A stretch of 64,000 bases of DNA from Symbiodinium sp. CCMP2592 (GCA_905221615.1 CAJNDT010003424.1:577001-641000); one strand, 5' to 3'; positions 53,079 to 64,000 are shown, counted from the stretch's first letter. Numbers and translations are program-made. The notes: generated by a model from the sequence alone, not told the origin.

Positions 53079-54804
53079 TGAACTCGTAAATGGAGGTGGC
53101 GGCCCCTTCAAGGTCTTTGTGGGCGGTCTTCCGCAGGATTCCGCCTGACCATCAGCGTTTAAAGACGTGCGGGGCGATGTGCTGTTGAGACCATCCTTAC
53201 GGGGAAAGGGTTACTGCAGGACTGCACGAATGACATCCTTGTCGACTACTTCGGAAAGTTTGGCATCTGAGACAGGAATTATGGAGTTCGAAGGAATCCG
53301 AAGGAACAGTGGGAGCAGTCAGGGCACCAGGTTACCAAGGGATTGTGCGCCCATAGCCCGAGGTCGCGGTTGCAGGCTAGGTCTTCTTAGATCGGAGTCA
53401 GGCTTCAATGCAGCCTCCAAGGAAACATCACAGACGTAGTGGTGATGACAGACCGGGCGACTGGCCGATCGCGAGGGTTTGGGTTTGTGTCTTTCGACAC
53501 GGAGGAGGCAGGATGCCTCAGCTTCTCCAGGACGAGGAGCTTCCAAACTACATGGGTGCAACAAAGCATGCGAGATCTTGTCATGCTCATTTTGCATGCG
53601 GGTGTGGGTGTGTGAAGGCAGGATCAGCTTAACAGCCGTGGGTATCCTCCGTCTCTGTGCAGGCTGTTGACAGCATTATGGCCATGCGCAATCAGCACCA
53701 GATACAAGACAAATGGGTGGACTGCAAAAGGGCATTTGCCCCAGTGGGTTGGCAAGTTCTTTGTGTCTTAGTGATTGTGTAGAAGCGTAGGCTTCAGCAC
53801 GAGGGTTGTGATTGATTCGGCATATCTGAGCCCTTCACTTCCTTGCTTGGAGTCGCAGTTGATTTTGCAAGCCGCTGAGACGTTTCGCTTATTGACAAAG
53901 AGCCAAAGGCACGCACACACAGGCTCTGGATATTTCACAGAAATATGAAATTGGTGCATAACATCGATTCGCAAAACAAGCCAAGTCGTTTGCCTCCAAG
54001 CTCTTCAAGTCTTCAAGCCTTGGCGCCAAGGCGACTGCTGAAGGAACCAAGGGCGTTCCACAGAAGGGCGGTGGCGGTGGCGGTGGTGGTAAAGGCACAG
54101 GTGCCTCGGCCAGATTCCGCACATCCGCTGTTTGAAGAGCTTGGGTTCGTAAAAGCGATCGTGGCACTCCAACCCCAGACAGGCTCCACTAGGCCGCCTG
54201 CGTCGAGAGCTCCGTCGTACAACGCAGCACCACCGCCTGATTACAGCGCGAGCTCTTGCAGCAGTAGCGTCTTGGCTTCCTGGCATGTGTGCACTGTCAG
54301 TTCTCGCTGTAAGATCGTATCCATGGCTTCGATGCCGGTGTAGGCTATGGAGCCGATGCTTTCGGGGCATACGGGGCCTATGGAGCCGGTGCATATGGTT
54401 ATGATGGCCTTTATGGTGCCTACGGCACAGCTTATGGTGGCGGCTGCAACGGCCAGGGCGGCGGCTATGCTCCGAGCAAGGGTTGGCTCGGTGGCAAAGG
54501 CTCAGCTGTTCAGTCTTTCGACTGTCTTTCTTTCCGTGCGCATGGACTGAGCTTGAGCTTCCATCCGGAATTCTGCAGTGCTGGGATGTGTTGGGCGCAG
54601 GTGCTGAGAAGGGCTATGCTCCATACTGAGGAAGCCCATGTAACCTGCATTCCTTCAGCAGTTGCAGCCATGAAAAGAGCGGCTTGCTTAAGACGAAGAC
54701 CTGACTCAAAGCAAGTCTCCCCCCGGAGGGTTCGCAAGAGCCGTGAAAAAATGCCGCCAAAAAGGGGCCTCAGTCCCCAGGGCTTGGAACGCATGGTTTT
54801 TTAG
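53079..54804 (+). CDS. RRM RNA-binding protein with Gly/Tyr-rich tail (hnRNP/Musashi-like)
   Basis: The RRM is rebuilt over short exons. Exon 53079-53136 has RNP-2 (FKVFVGGLPQ). Exon 53220-53262 has DCTNDILVDYFGKF. Exon 53422-53507 has NITDVVVMTDRATGRSRGFG then FVSFDTEE (RNP-1). Exon 53663-53731 has AVDSIMAMRNQHQIQDKWVD then CKR. Exon 54031-54100 has ATAEGTKGVPQKGGGGGGGG. The exon from 54344 has YGADAFGAYGAYGAGAYGYD and more Gly/Tyr. All phases agree. Donors in order are GA (GATTCC), GC, GC, GC and GT, and all acceptors are AG|G. The joined RRM has normal length with both RNP motifs intact, which supports the unusual donors. Such proteins bind mRNA in nucleus or cytoplasm; the tail can drive condensation. 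The 5' exon(s) with the start codon are missing. After the Gly/Tyr part the last frame runs on to a stop at 54804, and a further splice is likely. Confidence 0.85.
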
Positions 54805-54896
54805 CCATGTGAATGTATGAATTCTCGGCCGTTGAGCTGCAGTGGCCCCATGTAGTTATAGTTCTTCGAAATACCCGGGAGGGGAGCTGTGCAACC

Positions 54897-56700
54897 ATGA
54901 GCAAGCCGGACTTCAGCCACCTGAGCCTGCAGGTCCGAGCCCAAAAGGCTCAGCTTGTCCCTGAGAGCGGGCCATTTCTTTCGACTCTGCCGCCTGAGGA
55001 CAAGAACTGCACGGCCTTCCACAAGTACATGGAGTCCAAGGGTTACCAGTTGGGTGATGTACCTGGGCGGAGAAACATGATTTCTCTCAGGGACATATTC
55101 TTTAATCTTGACAGCTGTTGATATAGTAAAGGCATTCTTCCACTCGCAGCCACCTCTTCCAAAAGCAGGATTGGTTGCTGCTCTCCCGACTTTGATGTGA
55201 GCCTGGCAGGCGCTGTACGAGTATGGCAAGACCTGGAAAAGCTGGGGAACTTGCATCGTGTGCGAGGCCGCACATGCACAGCTTATTGCAGCTCACAGCA
55301 CCATTGAAGAACGGCGGGTTTGCGCTCACGAACTCCGGGAGTTCCAAGGCACATGGCCTCTTCGACAACTTGTAGCTTTTTGTTTGTTCTCCAGGTTGAC
55401 TTCCCGGCCAACGTCGCGCCTCGTCGTGAAGTGCATGGCGGACATGGCCTGTGCAGTAATTATCAGTGCCTAGGCCTACAACCCTGCCCCTCCCGGTGTG
55501 AGTCCAGGCCAGCCACGTTTGGGGCAAGGCCCACTGCAACAAGTTGAAGGCAAGCATGATCTGATTGAACACTGCATTACGGTTGTATCGCAAATGGAAT
55601 AAATGGACCGATGGCTTCAAGGTCCGGCACGTAGAGTAGGTTTGCTGGGTGCGTTAATGCCGTCCACCGTGCAGGGATGCAAGTTTGAAGTCTGGCAGGA
55701 GAAGCTTAATTGGCAGGAGCCGCGTGATCCACAACAGTTGAATCAGTGACTTGCTAGCAAACGGAAGTGGGGCTCCTTCAGCCGAAGCCGCGATTCACGA
55801 AAGCCAAAGACGACGGCCAAAGCCCCACCACGCTGTCGCGGCCTCAGGTTCACCCAGTTCTGGAAGCTGGAAGGCCGAAAGCTCGGGAAAGGGTGGACCC
55901 CAGTTTTTGTTCGATGCCGTGCACAGTCCTTTTGAGCGCACGGCGTTTTGTGGATCCCTCCAGCTTCGGGGGGTGGGGCGAGTTGAGTTGACTCACTTTA
56001 TAGGGAGAATCAGAAGCAGACGACTTGCCTGATGCCTGTGGCTTCCGCCTTAACCACCAGGCTACTACAAGCCTGGCTATTTCTTCAACCACATCACGGG
56101 TGAACAGCATCTCGGATTTTTACGTCGCTCTCTGGGGAGGATTCTTGAGTCATAGTTCCCAGGGGCCGGATAGATGGCTGTGGTCGCGTCTGTACTGAAG
56201 TGATCGAACGAAGGGTACTTGTAACCCCGAGCGGCAGGCTTGCTTGCTTGCTTGCTTGCTTGCTCCATTGGCATAGCTGTCGCTGCAAGTGCTGAAGTAT
56301 AAGCAAGACAATCACAAGACCAGCGAAATGAGCCTTTGCTAAGGGGACTTTGCGACTTCGCACCACCGGACGCGCCTGCTTCCATCCAGAGCGTCCCGAC
56401 TCCGATGAGCGTCGCTGCGCCAATGCCCGGGCCGCCCCAAATGCAATGTCCGGCAGCTGCACCTCAGGACCAGACTCAGACCCATGTCACTGAAAGCCAG
56501 TGTTGAGTTTCCACGGTGTTGCTATCGTCAGAAGTGGATGCCGCACACTCGCGACACCTCGCGACGGCCTCTTTCGCTCTGAGCATGTTTCGGTGCAGGA
56601 GATGCCTGCTACCAGGCCTCCGGGTCAGCAGACAGGATCCAGGGAGAAATTTCAGTTCCAAGCTCCAGGGTGCGAGGTGAGTTTACGAAAGAGGCCTGGA
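54897..56700 (+). CDS. module unit A: start of an unrecognised WxQE/NHITG gene
   Basis: ATG 54897 begins MSKPDFSHLSLQVRAQKAQL. Exon 1 (54897-55058, GT donor) ends KYMESKGYQLGD and joins 55210 in phase: ALYEYGKTWKSWGTCIVCEA. This has a CxxC, but no clean His pair follows. Frame VDFPANVAPRREVHGGHGLC follows near 55395. An exon at about 55674 reads CKFEVWQEKLNWQEP, and splicing at a GT donor near 55720 to 56061 gives R-YYKPGYFFNHITGEQ. Pro/Gln-rich frames follow near 56405 (PMPGPPQMQCPAAAPQDQTQ) and 56609 (MPATRPPGQQTGSREKFQFQ, consensus donor GTGAGT). The NWQE to FNHITG spacing equals that in units B and C. Exon order is inferred; it may be one gene with units B, C and E or a separate one. Confidence 0.45.
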
Positions 56701-56929
56701 CAGGCTTTCGGGTGTGCTGCTACAGCTGCGTTTGCGTGACAGGCCAGCAGGCGGCTGCCTCCTGGTTCCACACAGCCAAGGCCTTCCACCGGTGCGTTCA
56801 GCTCACCTGCTGTTCATGGGACTCTGTCATCTGTTGTTGAGGCTACATCAAGAGCATTCAGGCGTTGGAACTGTGGAGAATGCACATGGACAGCGCTGCG
56901 GCACTCGGTTCCCAGCTCACGTTTTTGTG

Positions 56930-57800
56930 AACCTGATGCCAAAGCCGGCTCCCAGCTGTGCTGTTGCGCAGGACAAGACGGGATCCGCGCTGGATGGGGA
57001 GCTGGAAAAGACGGGTAGGTACGATCACGAGTGCATTGTCTGCCAGAAAGCCATGACTCGTGGCGCCGGTGATCATTTAAAGTCCAAGAATCATTGGAAG
57101 CTTGGAAAGCACATATTTGGAGGGCACTTTCAGGTGAATGTCCATTCCGTTCCACTTGAGACACCTTCGCTTTGAGAAGATCTGCTTGAGAAGATCCTTC
57201 GCATTCCAGGGCCGAGCTATGGAAGAAGGTCGGCAAGAACATGCCCCAGCCAGACCTGGTCTTGGAGAAGGGAAAGCCCTGGTGGCAGGAATTTGTGGTC
57301 CCTCAAGGGAAGTGCCCAAGTCCCAATTGGCCATGTCTCTTCCGCGCACGCTTACTTCCTTGCACAGAGCGTTAAAGTGATATGAAAAGATGCGAAGACC
57401 AGGTGCATTCTGAACCATCTGACGGGTGGCCTGGAGATCGCCGGAGCAGAGCCTGCAGGATACGCCAGTGGATGCAATGGCGCGGCAAATGGTGCTGTGA
57501 GCCGCTTGGGACATGACACGTCCTTAAAGTTTCTTTTCGCGCTTTAGGCGCCTCAGTCCCTCAAGGATGAATTTCAAGGTTTTGTTTGGCTTATCTGGAA
57601 TGGCTCCAGATTCTAGCGGGGCTACATCAGAAGCATTCTGTGGGTATCGAATCCTTGCTTGCCTCGACTTTTCCAGCGCAAGGTATGCCGGCTACCCCCG
57701 CTGCAGCTCCCGTTCAGCCGGAGTCCGAGCCTGGTGCACCTCCTTCGCAGCCTCTGTCTCCAAGTGCAGATGCTGCTGGCATGTGCCTTGGCAGACCTCG
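56930..57800 (+). CDS. module unit B: Cys2-His2 finger, WWQEF...NHLTG, Pro-rich
   Basis: A frame from about 56935 leads into a finger at 57018-57078: C-x2-C-x10-H-x5-H with CIVCQKAMTRGAGDHLKSKN, then LGKHIFGGHF. The spacing and the trailing basic residues resemble U1/matrin-type fingers, which usually bind RNA. The next exon (about 57215-57300) reads LWKKVGKNMPQPDLVLEKGK, then PWWQEFVVPQG. The following one (about 57393-57500) reads CILNHLTGGLEIAGAEPAGY. A Pro-rich frame near 57684 reads MPATPAAAPVQPESEPGAPP. Joined, WWQE is followed after 10 residues by NHLTG. I do not recognise the NHLTG part as a named domain. All pieces are on the plus strand in the same order as unit C. Confidence 0.5.
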
Positions 57801-58600
57801 GTGGGCCTAGCATCGAAGTTCGCCATCTGACGTTCATATTTTTGTGGACCCACACCACGACCGGAGTCTTGCTCTCGAGGATCGTGCCCCACGGTACCAC
57901 TTGGCGACAGGCTTTGAGTGAGAGCAAGGACAAATGGCGGACGTTCATGGAGACCCGGCTGCACTTGGCATTGCTGCGAGGCTTGAAAGGTACTGACTCT
58001 ACATGACTCTACAGTAACCGATTTCCCTCCACCTCTGCACATGCGAGGAGCCAGCAGCCACAGTGCTGGAACAGAAGGTGCAAAGCGGCGAACAGAGATC
58101 GATCCGTGTTTTTCATGTACCAGTCCAGTGCTATGACTGTCCCAGATCCGCCTGCTGCAGCATCAAGCTTGTTTAGCTACCCATCCGCCTTAGTGCCCGG
58201 CCAGAAAAAAGGGCTCGAAGAAAGGACAGGTCACCTCTGGAAAAACAAATTTTGAAGAACGAGTTGAGTATGGTGGGCGATGAGCGGCTAACAAAGGTCT
58301 GAAAAACTCCTGGCACTCGTGTGAACACGTCCTGAGGGCCTGCACTTTTTGCATTGCGATCTCGCTCAGTCACTGAGCCTGCTGAAACGGATTTGGCGGA
58401 GGAGGCATAGTCTTCATGAGTGCATGACGTCCTGAACGAAGACGTGTGTCTGGTCCGCTTCATGCTAATCTGCTTTCAAAAAAATGAGAGAAGAGATGTT
58501 TTGCACGTTTGGAGCTGTAGGAACTCAGGTCCTTGTATGTTCGTGTCATCACAGACGGCCATGACATGAGAGACTAGCTTTTGCCTTATCTTCTTTGCAA
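57801..58600. other. interval between units B and C
   Basis: A plus frame at about 57830-58005 (HLTFIFLWTHTTTGVLLSRI, then WRQALSESKDKWRTFMETRL) may be an exon. The rest shows nothing. Confidence 0.3.
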
Positions 58601-58619
58601 GATTTGATTAGAGTGACAG

Positions 58620-59520
58620 GTGCCCAACAGCTATGAGTGCATGTGCACCGTCTGCGACAACAAGGTCATGACGAGAGGTGCCAAGGATCATTTAACATCC
58701 CAGGGTCACTGGATCCTCGGCTTGCTCAGAAGGTTGCGAAGCTGTTGGTAATGTCCGGCAGTGTGATCTCAACCCTTGCCATGATCATGAGGAAAAATTT
58801 GTGGGACAAGATGCAGAAATTGAATCGGGACCTTCCCCCCGACAACGTGCGGGACTTATTGCAGGGCAGTTTATCACTACGCCATTGTCATACTACTGAT
58901 AGTGGGTGCTATATTGATATTGTACATTGTAACTCTACGTCTAGCTGCTGTCATCACTGCACTGCAGGTGGCTTGCCAGATGACTGCCCGGCCGTGGGTG
59001 CAAGAATTCCCAACCGCTTCGGGAAAGTACGTCTTCAATCACCTCACTGCTGGCCAAATGCTACAAGGCAGGCGGTGCTCCGAATCGGCAGCTGCCGGTA
59101 TGTCTTTGTACGTGTCTGTGCCCATCTCAGGCGGCTCCGCACTCCTGCAGCCGCTGCAGCCTCAGGCGCTTCGGGCAGGGTCGCGATTCGTGCCAGGGCT
59201 CGTTCGGATTCTATGGCATGATTCGGCTATGACGGCAGGGCCAGGCGCCCGCGATGCCGGCACCTCCCATGCCTCCGGTGCCTGCGGTGCCCGTGCAATC
59301 TCCGCAGATGCAACCTCAGCAGATGCAGGCCTCCTTGCCTTTGGTTTTGCAAAGCGACATTTGGCAGGCAGGCTTGGGAGAGGAGTGCATAGACTTTTCA
59401 GGCCCCGCCGCAGCCTATGCAGCCTGTGCAGCCTGTGCAGCCAGCGCAGCCAGCAGTGCCGATGCAGCCCAGGATGCAGGTGGGCGATCCCGTACCGAGC
59501 TGCAGCCGTAACTCAGCTCG
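58620..59520 (+). CDS. module unit C: Cys2-His2 finger, WVQEF...NHLTA, Pro/Gln-rich
   Basis: The finger at about 58640-58712 is C-x2-C-x11-H-x5-H (CTVCDNKVMTRGAKDHLTSQ). It is followed by helical frames near 58715 (LDPRLAQKVAKLL) and 58795 (NLWDKMQKLNRDLPPDNVRD). An exon at about 58976-59055 reads RPWVQEFPTASGKYVFNHLT then AGQMLQ, with the same spacing as units A and B. The linker follows: about 59243-59330 (GQAPAMPAPPMPPVPAVPVQ, SPQMQPQQMQ) and about 59398-59480 (QAPPQPMQPVQPVQPAQPAV, donor GTGGGC). MTRGA-DHL-S is shared almost exactly with unit B, so the two are clear duplicates. Between NHLTA and the linker is a possible 33-bp GTATGT...CTCAG intron; its 27-kb relative has 26 bp there. Confidence 0.5.
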
Positions 59521-61600
59521 AGCGGGCCCTGCAATCAGGAGGGAGGCATGGTGGTCCGGAACGGGCTAAACTACAAAGAGGCCGGCTTGTCCGGCATTGT
59601 TCACATCGTGACTTTGGCATCGACGAAGCCTGCCGCAGGCTCTGGCTGAGATTGGCAAGTGGAAGAAGTTCATGGCAACCTGGACTGGAGTGCACTGAGT
59701 GCACAAGCAGGCGAATCCGCAAGCTTCCTGCCATGGGGCATCATGGGGCCAAGGCAGAGCCCACGGAGCGACTGGACAGCTTCATCTACCAACTCATGCC
59801 CAACTACACCGGGAAGTGCAACCTGGCAACATCCTGCTGTTCTTGCACCCCCCCGTTTCGAACGACCAATGGTTTAGCTCGAGCGTTGTTGCACGGAAGT
59901 CGAAGTCGGACGTTCGCAGGTAAATCGCAAAACACAACTGCGAGACACGGCATTTCAGTGATTCACTATCATACTGCAGGAGGCCTAAACCAGTTGTTTT
60001 CTGGGCGGAGAAGCTGGGCCAGTCAGATTCGGGCATCTCGGAGATGGCCTTCTGCACTTGGCAAGGATTGCTACAAGCGAGCTGGAATCTAGACAAGGAG
60101 TAGTTACTTGTTGGCCATGTATACGGATGATGGCAACAGCGAGAACGTGCTGGCGACTTGCCAGCAGCAGCAAAAAAATGCATTGAAATGAGGAGTCCTG
60201 TTCGGTCTCTCTGAGCGACCGTCTTTGCAAACATGTCCAAGAAAGAAACGAAACAGAGAGAGATGGAGAGATGGGGGTCCCTTGGGGCCCTATACCCCTT
60301 CGCAAGCAAGCAAGCAAGATGGGGGTTGGGGGTAACAGCTCGAGAATCTGAAACATACTCAGTAGCAAGTACAGCGGTCAGTGGCACCCCAAAGCCGTCC
60401 ACTCAATAAAACCAGTGGGTGGACGGGCGGGCTGAAAGCCTGATGGTCACGACGGTGACCCCTAAGCCCGGCAGAAAGAAAAAGAATGGAGAGATGGGCT
60501 TAGAGGGGACCTGTGAATGCATCCGTGTCGTCCTTCCTGTCACTCCGATCTTCAAGTCCTCCAGTGCGTGGAAACGTGCTGTGGCCGCTTGCACGAACGG
60601 ACCTTTGCATGCGCTGAAGAAGATGGGTTTAGCGCAGCACCTGCTTCGGAACATGCTTGGCTGTTTTCCGCCGAATGTCAATCAACATAACCATGTCGCC
60701 GGGGGCCAGACCAGTGGATTCAGTTCTGCCCCGCTGACATGTGAATGAGCCACTGCGCGGCGTTCGTGTCTAGAAGAAGCACGGTAGCACGAAATCAAAA
60801 CGCAACAGCCGGACAATGCCGCACACGCAGGAGCCTCACTCATCTCAAGCAGGTGTGTTGGAGGGTGTGTGCACATTCTCAGTGTCGCCTCGCCGCACAC
60901 GCGTTGAGGGATGCCAGGTCATATCATTGAATGGAACGTTTCATCGGATGTGTCCTGAGGCCTTGTCTGCCAGGCTGATATGCACCTGGGCTGCCCATGA
61001 TGTCTTGTTCACACGGTGGCTGAACAACGTTTTGGAACGTTGGACAGGGTGTTCCGTGATTTGTTGTATGCGGCTTTGCCACGCCGTTCCTGAAGAACTG
61101 TCCACAAGTGTAGTTCGCGACCGTCGACTTCGGGTCGTAGATCCAATGCTCATTATCACACCCAGCTGTTTGTCATCATGATTCAGTTTCTTGCCGCCGT
61201 TCCTCTCCACAAGAGTCCGAGCACACCCATGAGGTTGGGCTTCAACACGCACATTTGCAGTCAGCCGCCTGGCGAAAACGATGAAATCGGGAGCCCAATC
61301 CCGAAAAGCTCAAAAACCCTAACCCCCAAAACCTCAGCCTGTAAGGCGTTCTGACTTGAAGGATACTGCGAGGAGGCAACCAGGTGCAAAAAAAACAACC
61401 CTCATCCCTGATCCGTGCCTGCCTCGTGCGAGAGTGAGAGACGAAATCCTGAAGCTCGAATCAGGAAGCACTTCAAGCAGTTATGGGCAAGGATCGGCTC
61501 AAAAGGAATCCCGGACCCGCCGCGACCTGAGACGCGGCAAGGGCCTTCTGGGCTGATCTCTCGAGTCGAGTCATTCAAGATGACGTTTGAGCCACAAAAT
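59521..61600. other. possible degenerate unit and gene-poor sequence
   Basis: Plus frames near 59645 (LAEIGKWKKFMATWTG) and 59760 (AEPTERLDSFIYQLMPNYTG) may be remains of another unit. A 109-codon frame at 60419-60748 (VTTVTPKPGRKKKNGEMGLE) has no support. A CCCTAAC-type telomere-like patch lies near 61313-61340. Confidence 0.3.
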
Positions 61601-61619
61601 TTCACGATGTACAAAAATA

Positions 61620-61800
61620 CATGTGCATACAAATGTGTTATATACATATTAAACTGTTTGTTTTACTTACCTACTTATCTTTTTGTCTGTTTACATATTT
61701 ATCTGTTGATTTATCTATAATAAATCATATTGTACATGTATTTACGTGTATATATATATACACATATATATACACACATGTATATCTAGAAAGTCTTTGT
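61620..61800. repeat. AT-rich patch with perfect palindrome
   Basis: An AT-rich stretch contains GTGTATATATATATACAC (61746-61763), an 18-bp perfect palindrome, next to further ACATATATATACACAC sequence. It is likely a replication-slippage microsatellite. Confidence 0.7.
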
Positions 61801-62138
61801 CCCCAGGTCGACGGTAATGGACTGGAACGCAGCGTGGGTGGAGAAGATAGCCTCTCCGGTGGCAACTGGCAGGACAAGTCTACCACGATAGACCTAGGCA
61901 TTTTTCGCGAAGACTTGTGGGAGCAGAATTGCATGGCCGCTTTTCGTTGCGGAGAGCAGTGACGACCCTGAACGAGTGCGTGCGTTTCTACACACTTAGG
62001 AAACCCAACGACGCTTTGCCGCATTCATGCCTTGATCTGGGTGTGTTTGCCTCGCAGCTCTCCAGAGGACACTCTGGTTTTCAGTTGCATATCTGACGAT
62101 TCTCTGCTATGTCCTGACAAGCGTTTGATACCCGCGTG

Positions 62139-63130
62139 TTCCCAGGTGGACCATACCTGCTGAACCACCTGACTGGTGAGCAGGCGAAAGCTGAGCTACC
62201 TTCAACCTGAGTTCTCATCTGGCTGGAAAAATTCATTCCGCGGCTTTCAGCCAGGGCTTCCAAGCGGACCTGCTGAAAGCGCCCGCCGGCCCTTCTCCGG
62301 TCGCCGCTCCCGCTACGCATGCCGCACCGGATGCAGGACATCCACTCTGCAACATGCGATCTTTTGCCCTGCCAATATCCTGCCAGCATTGTCCCATGGA
62401 AACCAGGCTACTCCCGTCCTCCAGCTCCGACACCGGGCCCAGTCGCGCAGCCTCTGCCGCAGTCACTGCCCTGGCATGCCGGGCTGTCCAGGAATTTTCG
62501 TCGGAATGCTTGGGCCTGAGAGCCGACCAGGCCTTGTGCAGCCCCTACGCCTGCGACGAGTTACAACATGGACTTCCTTCTTTGGCAGTTGCCTGGCTTT
62601 GCAGCACAGGCAGTCGAGGTGCAGAGCTAATACCTGACACGATCACAGGCGCCTGGTAGTGGCGCACTCGTGCAAAGCACGCGCATTCCTGTCGGCTTTT
62701 GCCCGATTCGCGAAGATCTTCTGAGCATCATTGCCCCAAGGTGTCAGGTGCGGGATCCCGCTGAACGATTGGAAGAAGCGCTGGAAGAACGTGGGAGCCA
62801 TTGTGTCCTGTTGTGTCCGGTTCTGCTAGTTGAACAGTGCCGCATGTGCTGCATGGGGCTTTGCGAGGCTATGGGATGCTATGGGTAAAGGATGGTCAGG
62901 GGTCTCATCGGCTCGCCTTTCATCCCCTTTCCATCAGGTGGCGAAGAAGACATGTGGAACGATCCAGTCCTGGAGTGTGCGATCTGTCAGAAGAGCATCG
63001 ACAGCGCCAAGGGCTCCGTGAAGGACACCTGAGTGTGGATGTCTGAGTGGGTAGCAGGGCTGCTTTGGCCATGGCTTGACCGGCGAGGCGCATCTCATGT
63101 CCTTGGAGCATTTCCAGCAGCTAAAGGCTA
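62139..63130 (+). CDS. module unit E: NHLTG, Pro-rich, Cys2-His2 finger
   Basis: After TTCCCAG|G (about 62143) the frame reads GGPYLLNHLTGEQAKAE. Pro-rich frames follow near 62262 (LLKAPAGPSPVAAPATHAAP) and 62407 (YSRPPAPTPGPVAQPLPQSL). The next finger is split by an intron: exon to 63017 has LECAICQKSIDSAKGS, GT donor at 63018, AG at 63086-63087, then AHLMSLEHFQQLK from 63088. Joined in phase 0 it is C-x2-C-x11-H-x5-H, the unit C spacing. No WxQE exon was found before its NHLTG. The order NHLTG, Pro-rich, finger continues the pattern of units A-C, so the finger may start the next unit. Confidence 0.45.
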
Positions 63131-64000
63131 GGTGCTTGGTCTTCGTGGGCCGCACAGCCCCAACAAAGCACAGCAATTGGAATCTCAAGCTTTCGCTTCA
63201 GCTGAGGGAAAGCTACACCAAGAGCTCACGAGGCGGCATCTTTCGTTTGCTTTTGGGACGATGAGCTCTCACGTTTTGGCTTGCTCCGTGGCCATCAATG
63301 CTACCCTTTTTCAGGCCAAGAGTCCATGTCAAAGTTTGGCAAGAGCAGGGAAGTCCTTGCTAGTATTTGGAGTAGGAAGCTGTAGCATGCAGAGGCTCCA
63401 CAGGCTACGGAGAAGGGGTGCCAAGATCTTGAGAATGACCCACTGACAGGTTGGGTTCCATGGAGCTGGTGATGCAGCAGAAGCACAAATTTTGCCAGAA
63501 CTTCGATGTAGCTGCAGTGAGCTCAGCATACGAACCTCCATCCGAGAACCATGAGATGCGTTGTTGAATGTCGTGCAGCTGATGCGTGCAATGTTCCACT
63601 AGCACCACATCTCTTTCCTTGCGACAGCTTCCCTTTCTACTCACGATTTCGGTTCTTTTTGTTCGCTGGCCCCGTCGTCAATGTAACTTCCTCGGGAGCT
63701 CGGTCGCTGCATTTTTCGATGAGAACGAGCGAGGCCTTCCAGCACCTCAAGCCGGAAGTGATATACCAGTGAGCGTTTGACGCAGAAGTGAGGGTGTGGC
63801 AGCTTCACTTGAGATGCACCCCTCATGGAGGATGCTACCTCCTTGGCATGCCTGTGCAGGCTGAGAGAGATTGCATAATACATCGATGGCCACAGTGCTG
63901 GAAAGTAGTTAGGATGCTGATAGGCGCCGGAACTACGATCAATATTTGCATTGGACGACGAGACGCGAGATATGACGAGAACGAGGACGCAGGAGAATAA
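63131..64000. other. no clear gene to the right edge
   Basis: A plus frame near 63175-63245 (QQLESQAFASAEGKLHQELT) follows the finger directly and may continue the exon. Beyond it no family pattern was seen. Confidence 0.3.

Noticed and set aside
58902..60092. Single 396-codon plus frame across unit C
   Set aside because: It runs through intron-like sequence, and the Pro/Gln linker reads sensibly only in another frame; just the part around FNHLTA belongs to this frame.

Overview
The window reads as nuclear DNA of a dinoflagellate, most like Symbiodiniaceae or a relative. The reasons are: genes split into many short exons; 3' splice sites almost always AG|G; 5' splice sites that are often GC and once GA instead of GT; degenerate TTTAGGG/CCCTAAA telomere-type repeats inside the sequence; very abundant micro- and minisatellites; and nearly every recognisable exon on the plus strand, as in the one-directional gene blocks known from dinoflagellates. 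The species call is inference. Because exons are short, most long open frames here are noise. I list exons where a frame, splice signals and a family pattern (or at least a coherent protein) agree, and I say when the join is a guess.

Layout. 0-0.7 kb: C-terminal half of an EamA/DMT membrane transporter. 1.7-2.4 kb: unassigned exons. 4.4-7.9 kb: a J-domain (DnaJ-like) gene whose J-domain can be rebuilt over three or four exons, followed by Ala-rich helical exons. 9.05-9.92 kb: an intronless secreted ricin-B-type lectin with a possible relict spliced leader just upstream. 11.2-11.8 kb: a two-exon multi-pass membrane protein. 14.0-14.9 kb: a membrane-anchored Cys-rich, PAN/apple-like gene. 15.2-16.1 kb: a double cold-shock-domain protein. 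17-22 kb: unassigned exons around an AGT-type triplet block. 22-32 kb: mostly gene-poor, with decayed duplicated modules at 27-28 kb. 32.4-39.6 kb: a RecQ-family helicase with a 3.6 kb intron filled by triplet repeats, a 180-bp tandem repeat and a fold-back array. 39.9-42.3 kb: scattered exons. 42.4-45.6 kb: mini/microsatellites and a 573-bp tandem repeat carrying a Pro/Gln-rich exon. 47.5-49.1 kb: a gene with an FVSHWWGE motif. 51-51.8 kb: a leucine-rich-repeat gene. 52.5-52.8 kb: telomere-like repeat and a nested fold-back. 53.1-54.8 kb: an RRM protein with a Gly/Tyr-rich tail, resolved over six exons. 54.9-63.1 kb: a run of repeated protein modules (Cys2-His2 finger, WxQE...NH(L/I)T(G/A) motif, Pro/Gln-rich linker) that I do not recognise as a named family.

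Functionally the window is dominated by nucleic-acid and protein-handling genes (RecQ helicase, RRM protein, cold-shock protein, J-domain co-chaperone, putative zinc-finger array) with a few surface or secreted proteins (transporter, lectin, PAN-like). No operons, ribosome binding sites, tRNAs, rRNAs or CRISPRs were seen. The strongest candidate for something undescribed is the module array at 55-63 kb, which has a decayed relative at 27 kb.
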